From contig JAFSFC010000075.1 in NCBI GenBank assembly GCA_017435425.1, positions 1 to 64,000 of the forward strand: 64,000 bases of DNA, read 5' to 3'. Origin of the DNA: Ruminiclostridium sp. Lineage in GTDB: Bacteria > Bacillota > Clostridia > Oscillospirales > Oscillospiraceae. The position numbers and the translations under genes are program-made. Below the pieces are notes generated by a model. That model was not told the origin of the DNA. It saw nothing but the letters and a program-made list of their open reading frames with translations, and made no database searches. Of this stretch, positions 42,644 to 51,998 are shown piece after piece (positions within the stretch are counted from its first letter, which is position 1; every line of letters begins with the position of its first letter).

Positions 42644-43788
42644 GCAAGGTCCTCCTCTCGCAGGGGCAGGTAGACAAAGGCACGGGTGCCCGCCCCCTCT
42701 TCACTGGTGAGCCAGATCTTGCCGTGGTGGCTCTCCACAATGGACCGGCAGATGGCCAGCCCCAGACCGCTGCCGGGAACCGCACTGGACCGGGCGGCAT
42801 CCGCTCGGTAAAAGCTGTCGAAGACATGGCGGAGGGCTTCTGCGCCGATACCCTTACCGTTGTCGGTGAGCTGGATGACCAGCCCCTTCTCGTACTCCTC
42901 GGCGGTGAGGTCGATGGCCCCGCCGGGTTTCCCGTATTTGATGGCGTTGGACAGGAGATTGTCCAGCACCCGCTTGATCTTGTTCCGGTCGGCTGTCACC
43001 ACAAAGGGCCCTGGGGGGATGTCCCAGGTAAAGGTCATTCCGGCGCTCTGGACCTCCATCTGGTACTCCTCCCCCAGGTCGGCCAGGAAGGGGGCCAGGT
43101 CCACGAATTCAAAGTGGTACTGCATCCGCCCCAGCTCGTACTCGGAAAAGTCGCTCATATTCCGCACCAGCTTTTCCAGGACAACAGTTTTGCTGGTGAC
43201 GATGTCCAGGTAGTGGGCCTGCTTCTCCGGGGTGTTGGCAATGCCGTCCCGGATGCCCTCCACATAGCCCTTGATGGCGGTGATGGGGGTGCGCATGTCG
43301 TGGGACAGGTTGGCCATGAGCAGGCCCCGCTCCTCCTGGGCGGCGGCCTCGGCCACCGCAGCCGCCTTCAGCCGCTGACGGACCCCTTCCAGAGACTGGC
43401 TCAGCTCATCCAGCTCCTGCTCCTGGCAGGAGAGGATCTCAAAATCCAGTTCCCCCTGGCGCAGGTTGTCCGCCGCCTGGCGGAGGGTGTCCAGGGTGTC
43501 GGCAATGCGCCCGGTGTACCGGGAGGCCAGCCACAGGCACAGCCCGGACACGGACAAACTCAGCAGAATGCACCCCAAAACAAAGTAAGGCAGGATACTC
43601 CTTGACTCGAAAAACTCCCCTTTCAGGAGGGTCACCATGGCCAGGACAAAGCTTTCTCCGCCTGGGGCTTGCAGGGCAAAGGCCCCCAGCATGACCACCA
43701 TGAGGATGCCGGCAATGGCCAGGGATAGGACCAGCATCAAAAGGCCGGTCTGGAGAAACCGGCCTTTCAGGGTTTTCTTTTTGGGCAT
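42640..43788 (-). CDS. Sensor histidine kinase
   Basis: 382 residues. Two close membrane helices (residues 12-35 and about 62-85) with only a short outside loop, then HAMP (YTGRIADTLDTLRQAADNLR), phospho-His in MANLSHDMRTPITAIKGYVE, N box DNLLSNAIKYG, G boxes TDNGKGIGAEAL and GSGLGLAICRSIV. The tiny sensor loop is like kinases that respond through a partner transporter; an ABC exporter operon lies immediately upstream. Start at ATG 43788 with GGGGGTG before it. Order kinase then regulator is the reverse of the usual order. Confidence 0.93.
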   Translation of the reverse strand: MPKKKTLKGRFLQTGLLMLVLSLAIAGILMVVMLGAFALQAPGGESFVLAMVTLLKGEFFESRSILPYFVLGCILLSLSVSGLCLWLASRYTGRIADTLDTLRQAADNLRQGELDFEILSCQEQELDELSQSLEGVRQRLKAAAVAEAAAQEERGLLMANLSHDMRTPITAIKGYVEGIRDGIANTPEKQAHYLDIVTSKTVVLEKLVRNMSDFSEYELGRMQYHFEFVDLAPFLADLGEEYQMEVQSAGMTFTWDIPPGPFVVTADRNKIKRVLDNLLSNAIKYGKPGGAIDLTAEEYEKGLVIQLTDNGKGIGAEALRHVFDSFYRADAARSSAVPGSGLGLAICRSIVESHHGKIWLTSEEGAGTRAFVYLPLREEDLA

Positions 43789-43823
43789 ATCAAACACCCC
43801 CATTATGTTCACGATCGAAGACC

Positions 43824-43971
43824 CCTTGCCTCTCCCTCTGGGAGAGGTGGATTTGGGCTATAGGCCCAAAGACGGAGAGGGCGGATTTGTTGCGATATTA
43901 CAGGATCGGCAGAGATTTGCCCTCTCAGTCACGGCTGCGCCGTGCCAGCTCTCCCAGAGGGAGAGCCAAGG
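43824..43971. repeat. Composite hairpin repeat, copy E3
   Basis: Near-inverted ends CCTTGCCTCTCCC and GGGAGAGCCAAGG. Left arm: CTCTCCC TCT GGGAGAG then TTTGGGC TATA GGCCCAAA; right arm: ACGGC TGC GCCGT then GCTCTCCC / GGGAGAGC. It separates the ABC exporter operon from the kinase gene. Confidence 0.7.
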
Positions 43972-43981
43972 ACTGATACCT

Positions 43982-44755
43982 TCAGCTTTCTTTCCTATCG
44001 AACAGCAGATACCCCACGCACCCAAACACCAGCCCGTACCCGGCCAGAAGACCAATGCGGGACAGAAGGGAGCCAACGGGCAGGGCCACACCCACCCACA
44101 GGTTATGCCACCGGAGGTATCCGGTGAAGAGCAGACCGCCAAAGGCGGGCAGGTAGGTGCCCAAGGCGATGAAGCCGATGTACAGGACCACGCACAGGAG
44201 GACGGCCAGGCTGGACCCCTTCACCACCTGGTTCACCAGACAGAAGAAGAGGATCAGAACAGCCAGGGGGATGAGGTCCAGAACGCAGGCAAAAAGACTG
44301 CTGACGATGCCCCGGGTACCGCCACCCAGGGCCAGCTGGATCACGGTGGTGACGGCGTACATCACCGCCAGGTCAAAGGCGCACAGGACCAGGACAGCAG
44401 CCGCCTTGGAGAAAAAGATCTTTCCCTTCCCCACCGGCCGCATGAGGGAGAACCGCATGGTGTGGTCGGCCTGTTCCCCCACGAAGAGGTCGCAGGCGGC
44501 CATCATGGCCATGAGGGGCAGGAAGATCAGCAGGATGAAGGTCAGGTTGGCGTTCATCAGGTTTCCCAGCAGGGCTTGGGGGGAGATGTTCCCCGTTCCC
44601 AGCTGACCGGTGAAGAAGTTGGCCGCCAGGACCCGCAGACCGCTGGCCACGCAGACGGCACAGCCTAAAATCAGAAAGACCAGATATTTCTTTCGTTTGC
44701 GGAGCTTGAAAAGCTCATTTTGCAGATTGGCAATGAATTTATCCATGGCGTTCAC
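43982..44755 (-). CDS. ABC transporter permease (ABC-2 type)
   Basis: 257 residues, six membrane helices, front end LQNELFKLRKRKKYLVFLIL as in BcrB/SkfF-like exporters of peptides and bacitracin-type compounds. It starts 1 base after the ATPase stop. Likely exports or relieves stress from a membrane-active compound. Confidence 0.88.
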   Translation of the reverse strand: MNAMDKFIANLQNELFKLRKRKKYLVFLILGCAVCVASGLRVLAANFFTGQLGTGNISPQALLGNLMNANLTFILLIFLPLMAMMAACDLFVGEQADHTMRFSLMRPVGKGKIFFSKAAAVLVLCAFDLAVMYAVTTVIQLALGGGTRGIVSSLFACVLDLIPLAVLILFFCLVNQVVKGSSLAVLLCVVLYIGFIALGTYLPAFGGLLFTGYLRWHNLWVGVALPVGSLLSRIGLLAGYGLVFGCVGYLLFDRKES

Positions 44756-44756
44756 C

Positions 44757-45491
44757 TCACAGGACCACAGAGCCCTTCTTGTCCCGAACCTTGGCCAGGA
44801 AGTAGTCCTCCATGGAGGGGTTCAGGCGCAGGGCCTCCTCTTTGCTGTCGCAGGAGAGCATCTCCCCTTCGTAGAGGACCATGACCTTGCTGCACATCTT
44901 TTCGATCTCGCTGGCCAGATGGCTGGCCACCAGGAAGGTGACCCCCTTCTCCCTGGCCAGACGGATGATGATCTCCCGGATCTCCACGGTGGCCTCAATG
45001 TCCAGGCCGTTGGTGGGCTCGTCCAAAATCATCAGCTCCGGCTCGGACAGGAGGGCCAGGGCCAGACCCATCCGCTGCTTCATGCCCAGGGAGAACTTGC
45101 CGCAGCGCTCCTTTTTATAGGGGGCCAGGCCCACGATCTCCAGGACCTTTTCCATCCGGGCCTGGTCCACGTTGGGGTAGTACCGCCCGGCCATCACCAG
45201 ATGGTCCCAGGCGGTGAGGTTTTCGTAAAGGGCGGGCTGCTCGATGAGGGTGCCCACCTTGGCCAGAGCCTCCTCCCGCTGGTCCACGGCATCGGCGCCG
45301 AAGACGGTGATCTTGCCGGAGGTGGGCTGGCAGAGGCCGGTGACTGCCTTCATAATGGTGGTCTTGCCCGAGCCGTTGGGGCCAAGCAGACCCACCACCT
45401 CCCCCCGATTGACGGTGAAGGTGATGTTTTTGGCCCCTCGGCCGTTGGAATAAACCTTGGACACATGGTCCAGGTGCAGTACAGGTTCCAT
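44757..45491 (-). CDS. ABC transporter ATP-binding protein (BcrA-like)
   Basis: 244 residues. Walker A LGPNGSGKTT near residue 38, signature FSLGMKQRMGLALAL near 130, Walker B LMILDEPTNGLD near 152. The ATG at 45491 has GAAAGGAG upstream; earlier frames are discarded. Pairs with the permease downstream. Confidence 0.93.
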   Translation of the reverse strand: MEPVLHLDHVSKVYSNGRGAKNITFTVNRGEVVGLLGPNGSGKTTIMKAVTGLCQPTSGKITVFGADAVDQREEALAKVGTLIEQPALYENLTAWDHLVMAGRYYPNVDQARMEKVLEIVGLAPYKKERCGKFSLGMKQRMGLALALLSEPELMILDEPTNGLDIEATVEIREIIIRLAREKGVTFLVASHLASEIEKMCSKVMVLYEGEMLSCDSKEEALRLNPSMEDYFLAKVRDKKGSVVL

Positions 45492-45558
45492 AGGTGTCTC
45501 CTTTCTGGAGGGCATGGCCCAGCGGATGACCGCTGGGCCTAATGTCGTCAAAACGTGC

Positions 45559-46752
45559 TTACCACTCTTCCACTTCCACAGATTCAGCGGTGGGTTCGCC
45601 CATCTTCACTTCCGTCCGGTCGCCCACGTCGGGCAGGGTGACGGTGGTAGTGCCATAGTCGAAGAGTTCCACTTCACCGGAGATGACCACCTCATGGAGG
45701 TTACCGTCTGGGCCGGTGGTCAGGAAGGTGACCGCAATGTGGTTCTGGGTCAGTCTGCCGTCGGCATCCACACCGAAGGTGCAGTGGATGTTCTCCAGGG
45801 ACAGGTCTTCGCCGATGTAGGCTTCGAGGTTGTCCATACTCTGTTCGGGATGGGCCTCGATAAAAGCGCTCTGGTTGGGGTAGTAGTCATAGGAGCCGTC
45901 GGCATAGACGTAGACCACACCGCCACCGTTTTCATCCAGAACCTGGTCATAAACCTCACCCCAGTAGCTTCCTTCGTCCCCGTAGCAGACGGCGTCGAAC
46001 TTGTCCACCAGAGCCTGGTTTTCCTGATACCACTCATCTGTCCATCCGCCGGAGTAAGCATCCTTAAATTCCTGGGGGAGGGTTTCTCCGGTCTGAGTCT
46101 CGTAGTAGTGGAAGCGGGTGGCTTCCAGATCTTCATAGGAGGTATACCAAGTGTTGCTGGTATCCTCGGTCACCCCATAGGCAAAGAGGGACAGGCCAGC
46201 ATTTACCAGAGAGGGAACCTGAGCCTGGGCGATGTCCACCTGATAGAGGTCCACCCCGTTTTCGGTGCCAATCTGGACGAAGTTGTTCTTCAGCTCACCC
46301 ACCACGGTGTCACAGGCCACCTCAAAGAAGGTGATGAGGCGGTTGGAATATTCATCGCCGGGGTCGTAGTCCAGCAGGTTGTAGGGACCCTCATCGGGAT
46401 CGGCGGGCATGGTGTGGTAGGTGTCCTCATCTCCGTAGAACCAGATGTTCTGGCCGTCCACGGTGGCATCCACTTCCAGCTCTTCATAGTCCCCCTGGTT
46501 CATATAGATGCGGGAGCTGTTTTCCGCCCCATCCAGGGCCATCTCGGCCCCCATGGTCCAGACGGTCTCTCCGTCCATGGTCATCTCCATGGTGCCCACA
46601 GCAGAGAAGTTCTCCTCCTCCAGGGCCAGGGCCTTCACGGCCTCCTTATAGCGGGAATATCCGTTGACGCTGCCGAAGGCGGCGGTGGCGGAGACCGCCA
46701 GCACCAGCACGCCGGCAACCAGGCAGGTCATCACTCGATTTCGTTTCTTCAT
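45559..46752 (-). CDS. Secreted or membrane-anchored protein of the ABC operon, family unknown
   Basis: 397 residues. A hydrophobic signal/anchor (residues 8-28, TCLVAGVLVLAVSATAAFGS) without a lipobox, then an acidic, Tyr-rich domain with beta-strand periodicity (GTMEMTMDGETVWTMGAEM; QLRLTQNHIAV-like end). First gene of the operon, 67 bases before the ATPase. Its likely role is an accessory or sensing component outside the membrane; no homologue recognised. Confidence 0.65.
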   Translation of the reverse strand: MKKRNRVMTCLVAGVLVLAVSATAAFGSVNGYSRYKEAVKALALEEENFSAVGTMEMTMDGETVWTMGAEMALDGAENSSRIYMNQGDYEELEVDATVDGQNIWFYGDEDTYHTMPADPDEGPYNLLDYDPGDEYSNRLITFFEVACDTVVGELKNNFVQIGTENGVDLYQVDIAQAQVPSLVNAGLSLFAYGVTEDTSNTWYTSYEDLEATRFHYYETQTGETLPQEFKDAYSGGWTDEWYQENQALVDKFDAVCYGDEGSYWGEVYDQVLDENGGGVVYVYADGSYDYYPNQSAFIEAHPEQSMDNLEAYIGEDLSLENIHCTFGVDADGRLTQNHIAVTFLTTGPDGNLHEVVISGEVELFDYGTTTVTLPDVGDRTEVKMGEPTAESVEVEEW

Positions 46753-47051
46753 GGGAGTTTCCTCCTTTATTTGAAATAGTCATTGGGAACAAATACCTCT
46801 TGCTGATTGTATTATACCGTACAACCATAAAAAAAGGATAGGGAAACTATTAAATTTTCATTAAGATTCCATGATTTCCCTTCCTTGACCGCAAGAGCGG
46901 CTGTCCCCTTTGACCCTTTCATTGTACCGGGCAAAAATAAAGAATGGATGGGATTTTTCTTAAATGTCTATTAAGAAAAATAACACTGGCACCCAACAAA
47001 AAAACATGGTATACTATTACAATTATTGCGAAAGGAGGGGGGAAGCCCGCC

Positions 47052-48140
47052 ATGAGACAACCGAAGATACCAGCAACACCCGGCTTTCTGACCGGTCTCT
47101 TCCTGCTTCTCTTCCTCCTGCCGGTCCCCGCCTTTGCCGCAAGAGGGGCCGCCCACACCACCCCCAACATGTCCATCGTCTACGGGATCACCTCTGCCCT
47201 GGCCCTGCTGCTCTTCATCGGCTACTGCGCCCTGATCCGCCAGAAGAACCTGTGGATGCTCCTGGTCTACCTGTCGGTGTTCATCGTCAACCTGGGCTAC
47301 TTCTCCCTGTCCATCTCCCGGACTCTGGAGGAAGCCCTTCTGGCAAACCGCCTGGCCTACCTGGGCTCGGTCTTTCTCCCCCTGTGTATGTTCATGGTCA
47401 TTATGGAGGCCTGCCGTCTCCAACGGCACAAATGGATGCTGCCCCTGCTGGTGTGCATCAGCATCGCCGTGTTCCTGCTGGCTGCCAGCCCGGGCTTTCT
47501 GGACTGCTACTACCAGGAGGTCACCCTGGTCTATGTCAACGGCATGGCCATGCTGGAGAAGGTATACGGCCCTCTCCACCCCCTCTACCTGGTCTACCTG
47601 TTGGGCTACCTGGGCCTGATGATCGGGGCCATTCTGACCTCCTACCGCAGGAAAAAGACCGTCAGCTGTAAGCACGCTGTCCTGCTGCTGATGGTGGTCT
47701 GTCTGAACATCGCCATCTGGGCAGTGGAGCAGCTGATCTACTGGGAGTTCGAGCTGCTGGCTGTGTCCTACCTGGTAAGCGAACTCCTGCTGCTGGTCCT
47801 GTACAGCATGATGCAGGACTACGAGACCCTGATGTCCGGAGCCGACAAACCCGAACCCCTTCCCTCGGAGGAGCCCATGGACAGGCTCCTCACCCACGGC
47901 TTCTCCCCCCAGCGGATCGAGGCCATTCTGACGGGATGGCCCCCTGTGGCTGAGCTCACCCCCCGGGAGCAGGAGGTCCTGCGGGCCATTCTGGCCGACA
48001 AGAAGCGAAAAGAGATCGCCGCTGAGCTCTATGTCACTGAGCACACGGTGAAAAAGCACACGGCCAACATCTTCTCCAAGCTGGGGGTATCCAACCGGAC
48101 CGAGCTGTACACCCGGGCAGAAGAAGAAACCCTTGAATAA
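47052..48140 (+). CDS. Membrane-tethered LuxR-type transcription factor (7TM-HTH)
   Basis: 362 residues. After a hydrophobic leader (residues 10-29) come seven membrane helices resembling the N-terminal 7TM region of some histidine kinases (SIVYGITSALALLLFIGYCA ... VSYLVSELLLLVLYSMMQDY). Instead of a kinase, a cytoplasmic LuxR HTH follows (ELTPREQEVLRAILADKKRK, TEHTVKKHTANIFSKLGV). It would sense a ligand in the membrane and act on DNA directly. ATG after GAAAGGAGGGGGG. The 299-base gap upstream has an A/T-rich stretch with a TATAAT on the minus strand (46811-46816) for the divergent gene, and nothing else clear. Confidence 0.85.
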   Translation: MRQPKIPATPGFLTGLFLLLFLLPVPAFAARGAAHTTPNMSIVYGITSALALLLFIGYCALIRQKNLWMLLVYLSVFIVNLGYFSLSISRTLEEALLANRLAYLGSVFLPLCMFMVIMEACRLQRHKWMLPLLVCISIAVFLLAASPGFLDCYYQEVTLVYVNGMAMLEKVYGPLHPLYLVYLLGYLGLMIGAILTSYRRKKTVSCKHAVLLLMVVCLNIAIWAVEQLIYWEFELLAVSYLVSELLLLVLYSMMQDYETLMSGADKPEPLPSEEPMDRLLTHGFSPQRIEAILTGWPPVAELTPREQEVLRAILADKKRKEIAAELYVTEHTVKKHTANIFSKLGVSNRTELYTRAEEETLE

Positions 48141-48148
48141 GTCCTTTC

Positions 48149-48178
48149 GGGAGCCGACCAACGGTCGGCTCCCTTTTT
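48149..48178 (+). terminator. Terminator of the 7TM-LuxR gene
   Basis: GGGAGCCGACC / GGTCGGCTCCC, 3-base loop, five T. Confidence 0.9.
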
Positions 48179-48303
48179 ATCGGAAATTACCCCAAAGGTA
48201 GCCCTGCCGGGAAAGGCAGGGCTACTGTGTTTTTCCGGGCAATGTGGGATAATCAGAGAAAACGGATGGCCTTTTGCCGTCCGGAAAAGGAAGGAGATTA
48301 TCT

Positions 48304-49731
48304 ATGGGACTGATACAAGCTGCATTGGGTGCAGCCGGCGGTGTGCTGGCTGACCAGTGGAAGGAATTTTTCATGTGCGAGGAGATCCCCGCCAACGTCC
48401 TCATGATGAAGGGCCGCAAGGCCACCGGAGGCCGGTCCTCCAACACCAAGGGGACTGACAACATCATCACCAGCGGCTCGGTCATCGTGGTGGCCGACGG
48501 CCAGTGCATGATGATCGTGGACCAGGGGCAGATGGTGGAGTTCTGCTCCGAGCCCGGTGAGTACATCTACGACGCCTCCACCGAGCCCACCGTCTTCTGC
48601 GGGAACCTGGGGGAGGGCATCAAGACCTCCTTTGCCGCAGCCGCCAAGCGCTTCACCTTCGGCGGGGAGCCCCCCAAGGACCAGCGGGTCTACTTCTTCA
48701 ACACCCGGGAGCTCACCGGCAACAAGTACGGCACCCCCGGCCCCATCCCCTTCCGGGTGGTGGACCAGCGAGCAGGCATCGACATCGACATCAGCATCCG
48801 CTGCTTCGGTGAGTACTCCTACCGGATCTGCGACCCCATCCTGTTCTATAAGAACGTCACCAGCAGCGTGGCCGAGGCCTTTACCCGGGAGAGCATCGAC
48901 GGCCAGCTGAAGACCGAACTGCTCACCGCCCTCCAGCCCGCCTTTGGCCGGATCTCCCAGATGGGCATCCGGTACTCCGCCCTGCCCATGCACACCGAGG
49001 ACATCGCCCAGGCCCTCAACGAGGTCCTCAGCGAGAAGTGGCGGAAGGGCCGTGGCCTGGAGATCGTCTCCTTCGGCGTGTCCAACGTGTCCGCCTCCGA
49101 GGAAGACGAGAAGATGATCAAAGAGCTTCAGCGGAACGCCGCCTTTATGGACCCCGCCCGGGCCGGCGCCCATCTGGTGGGGGCCCAGGCCGCCGCCATG
49201 CAGGCCGCCGCCGCCAACGAGGGGGCCGGAGCCGCCATGGCCTTTATGGGCATGAACATGGCCGGTGGGGCCGGGGCCAACGCCCAGAACCTCTTCCAGA
49301 TGGCCCAGCAGCAGGCCGCTGCCCAGCCCCAGCCTGCTCCCCCCGCTCCGGAGGGCTGGACCTGCCCCGCCTGCGGCACGGCCGGCATCACCGGCAAGTT
49401 CTGCCCGGAGTGCGGCGGCAAAAAGCCCGAACCCAAGCCCGCCGGGGATACCTGGACCTGCCCCGGCTGCGGCACCGCCGGCATCACCGGCAAGTTCTGC
49501 CCGGAATGCGGCACCAAGAAGCCGGAAGCCGTGAACCCTGCCGGTTGGACCTGCCCCGCCTGCGGCGTTCTGAACAAGGGCAAGTTCTGCGCCGAGTGCG
49601 GCACCAAGAAGCCCGAGGGGGCCCCCAAGTACCAGTGCGACAAGTGCGGCTGGGAACCCGAGGACCCCGCCAATCCCCCCAAGTTCTGCCCGGAATGCGG
49701 GGACCCCTTTGACGAAAGCGACCTGAAGTAA
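48304..49731 (+). CDS. SPFH-domain protein with C-terminal zinc ribbons (YdjI/COG4260-like)
   Basis: 475 residues. SPFH/band-7 domain from residue 15 to about 300 (ITSGSVIVVADGQCMMIVDQ, YRICDPILFYKNV), a stretch rich in Ala, Gln and Met, then four zinc ribbons near 350, 382, 413 and 442, with CPACG / CPECG pairs, the first three nearly identical. Such proteins form membrane-associated scaffolds and are often annotated as virion core protein. GGAAGGAG precedes the ATG at 48304. First gene of an operon with three downstream genes. Confidence 0.9.
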   Translation: MGLIQAALGAAGGVLADQWKEFFMCEEIPANVLMMKGRKATGGRSSNTKGTDNIITSGSVIVVADGQCMMIVDQGQMVEFCSEPGEYIYDASTEPTVFCGNLGEGIKTSFAAAAKRFTFGGEPPKDQRVYFFNTRELTGNKYGTPGPIPFRVVDQRAGIDIDISIRCFGEYSYRICDPILFYKNVTSSVAEAFTRESIDGQLKTELLTALQPAFGRISQMGIRYSALPMHTEDIAQALNEVLSEKWRKGRGLEIVSFGVSNVSASEEDEKMIKELQRNAAFMDPARAGAHLVGAQAAAMQAAAANEGAGAAMAFMGMNMAGGAGANAQNLFQMAQQQAAAQPQPAPPAPEGWTCPACGTAGITGKFCPECGGKKPEPKPAGDTWTCPGCGTAGITGKFCPECGTKKPEAVNPAGWTCPACGVLNKGKFCAECGTKKPEGAPKYQCDKCGWEPEDPANPPKFCPECGDPFDESDLK

Positions 49732-49748
49732 CACAAGGAGGTAGTACC

Positions 49749-50513
49749 ATGGGATTTTTCGGAAAACTGTTTGACAAGAAGGAATGCGACCTCTGCGGCG
49801 GCGAGATCGGCCTGCTGGGCAACCGCAAGCTGGAGGACGGCAACATGTGCAAGACCTGCGCAAAGAAACTCTCCCCCTGGTTCTCTGACCGCAAGGAGAG
49901 CACCGTGGAAGAGATCCGGGCCCAGATGGCCTACCGGGAGGAGAACAAGAAGGAAGTGGAGAACTTCCACGTGACCCGTGTTCTGGGCCGAAGCTCCTTC
50001 GTCTGCCTGGACGAGGACGCCGGGAAGTTCCTGGTGGCCGAGGACAAGAACTTCCGGGATGACAACCCTGACGTGCTGTCCTTCACCCAGGTCACCGGCT
50101 GCGACCTGGACGTGGACGAGGACCAGTACGAGATCACCTACACCAACAGCGAAGGCGAAGAAGAGAGCTACCGTCCTCCCCGCTACCGGCACACCTATGA
50201 CTTCTACATGGTCATCCGGGTGGACCACCCCTACTTCGACACCATGCGCTTCCGCCTGAACAAAAGCACCGTGGAGGGTGCCCAGACCAGCGGCTACGGC
50301 AACACCGACCCCACCCGGGACCCCGACTACCAGGAATACTGGAACATGGGCCAGGAGATCAAGGAGATCCTTACCCAGGCCCGGAAGGATGCCCGCACCG
50401 CTGCCGCCGAGGCTGCCGCCCCCAAGGCTGCGGTCACCTGCCCCTGGTGCGGCGGCACCTCCGTCCCCGACGCCAACGGCTGCTGCCAGTACTGCGGCGG
50501 CTCCCTGAAGTAA
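49749..50513 (+). CDS. DUF4428-type zinc-ribbon protein
   Basis: 254 residues. N-terminal treble-clef-like ribbon KKECDLCGGEIGLLGNRKL with CKTC (DUF4428 pattern), a middle domain (FVCLDEDAGKFLVAED; IRVDHPYFDTMRF), and a C-terminal zinc ribbon CPWCGG ... CQYCGG. DUF4428 proteins commonly neighbour SPFH genes and short-C-terminal-domain proteins. 17 bases after the SPFH gene with AAGGAGG; co-translated. Confidence 0.88.
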   Translation: MGFFGKLFDKKECDLCGGEIGLLGNRKLEDGNMCKTCAKKLSPWFSDRKESTVEEIRAQMAYREENKKEVENFHVTRVLGRSSFVCLDEDAGKFLVAEDKNFRDDNPDVLSFTQVTGCDLDVDEDQYEITYTNSEGEEESYRPPRYRHTYDFYMVIRVDHPYFDTMRFRLNKSTVEGAQTSGYGNTDPTRDPDYQEYWNMGQEIKEILTQARKDARTAAAEAAAPKAAVTCPWCGGTSVPDANGCCQYCGGSLK

Positions 50514-50561
50514 ATTCTTTTGCCGACCTGACACAAACCATCCCGCAGAAAGGAGCTTACC

Positions 50562-51968
50562 ATGAAACGATCATCCCCCCTCATTGCCATCGTCCTGTCC
50601 CTGCTGCTCCTGGCCTCCTGCGGGGGCGGCAGCTCGGAACCTGCAGAAGCAGGGGAACTGACCACCCTGGAAACCACCCTCTGGACCCTGGACTATGACG
50701 ACAGCCAGTGGGTCCTGGACGAGGAATACCTCTACGAGGATGAGACCACCTCCCAGGCCATCCTGGGCATCCCCGGTGAGGATGACACCGACCTCATTTC
50801 CATCGAGATTCGGGCGGACATCACCGACCCCTATGGCTTCCGAAGCAACCTGGTCTACTACGGCTTCGATGAGTACGACTATGCCATGGAAAATGCCTAC
50901 GATCTGCACGATGTAGGCGGGGTGGACTGCCTGATGGAGGAGGGCTCCTCCTGGGGTGATCCCTGCCAGCACTACTTCGGCCGGGTGGAGGCCGCCAATG
51001 CCTCGGTCTACCTGGAGATCTGCGGCGACTATACCGACGAGCGGGTGACCGCTCTGCTGGAGGGTCTGTCCTTTGATCTTCCCGACATCGGCAACGAGGA
51101 CGGCCCCTGGTACTGGGAGGGCGAGCCCTTCCAGGGCCGGAACAGCAGCGTCCAGCTGGGAAGCTTCACCCTGGAGAGCACCTGGGTCCCCTTCCTGAAC
51201 CCCGTCATGACCTATGAGACCTTCGACCACCAGATCGCTGCCACCGGCGACCGGGCCTATATCCTCTCCGAGAGCATCCTGCAGGAATATGAGCTGACCG
51301 GCGAGAACCTGGCCTTCCTGGGAGACCTGGAAACCGGCCTGGATATCTCCTATATCAGCACCACGGCTGACGGCAGTCTCTGGCTGTCCGACTTCACCGA
51401 GCCCCTGACCGTATGGAAGGACGGAGCCCAGACCGCCTCCTACGAGGGCACCGACAACGTGGTCATGCATCCCTCTGGCCAGTGGGGTGTCAGCTGGTTC
51501 TCCAACCCCGAATGCCAGAAGGTGGCCTTCTCCGGCGACTCCATGACCACCACGCCCCTGACCTTCCAGGGCATGAAGTCGGTCTCCTCTCTGTCTGTGG
51601 GCCAGAACTACATCATGGCCGCCGGCATTGCCGAAGAGGATGACTGCCACAAGGTCTTCCTCTACGACCCCAGCGGCACTCCGGTGATGACCCTGACCGG
51701 TCCCGATGACCTGGGCAGCGTCACCTATGTGGCCGAGACCCCCAACGGCTTCCTGGCTGTGGACGCCAACATGCGGGAGATCCTGCTTTGGAGCACCGAC
51801 GGCACCTATATCGGCACCGCAGACGATGGGGAGCTCTTCGGCACCTACTACCCCTGGATCAGCCACGGCACCCAGCTGCCCGACGGCAGCATCCTGGTCC
51901 TCATGACCGAGGAGCGGGATGACCGGTCCGCCATGGAGGTCCTGGTCTACCGCCTCAGCGGATTTTAA
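50562..51968 (+). CDS. Lipoprotein with beta-propeller-like C-terminal region
   Basis: 468 residues. Lipobox in SLLLLASCGGG (Cys near 20). Residues 30-185 form an acidic domain (ISIEIRADITDPYGFRSNLV); from 205 to the end a repeating beta pattern (ISTTADGSLWLSDF, VTYVAETPNGFLAVDANMRE, ILLWSTDGTYIGTADDGELF) suggests a six-bladed propeller. Surface-anchored; ligand unknown. AAAGGAG before the ATG, 48 bases after the DUF4428 gene. Confidence 0.8.
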   Translation: MKRSSPLIAIVLSLLLLASCGGGSSEPAEAGELTTLETTLWTLDYDDSQWVLDEEYLYEDETTSQAILGIPGEDDTDLISIEIRADITDPYGFRSNLVYYGFDEYDYAMENAYDLHDVGGVDCLMEEGSSWGDPCQHYFGRVEAANASVYLEICGDYTDERVTALLEGLSFDLPDIGNEDGPWYWEGEPFQGRNSSVQLGSFTLESTWVPFLNPVMTYETFDHQIAATGDRAYILSESILQEYELTGENLAFLGDLETGLDISYISTTADGSLWLSDFTEPLTVWKDGAQTASYEGTDNVVMHPSGQWGVSWFSNPECQKVAFSGDSMTTTPLTFQGMKSVSSLSVGQNYIMAAGIAEEDDCHKVFLYDPSGTPVMTLTGPDDLGSVTYVAETPNGFLAVDANMREILLWSTDGTYIGTADDGELFGTYYPWISHGTQLPDGSILVLMTEERDDRSAMEVLVYRLSGF

Positions 51969-51998
51969 CCCCTTAGCAACAGAGAGGAGATCTATCCT

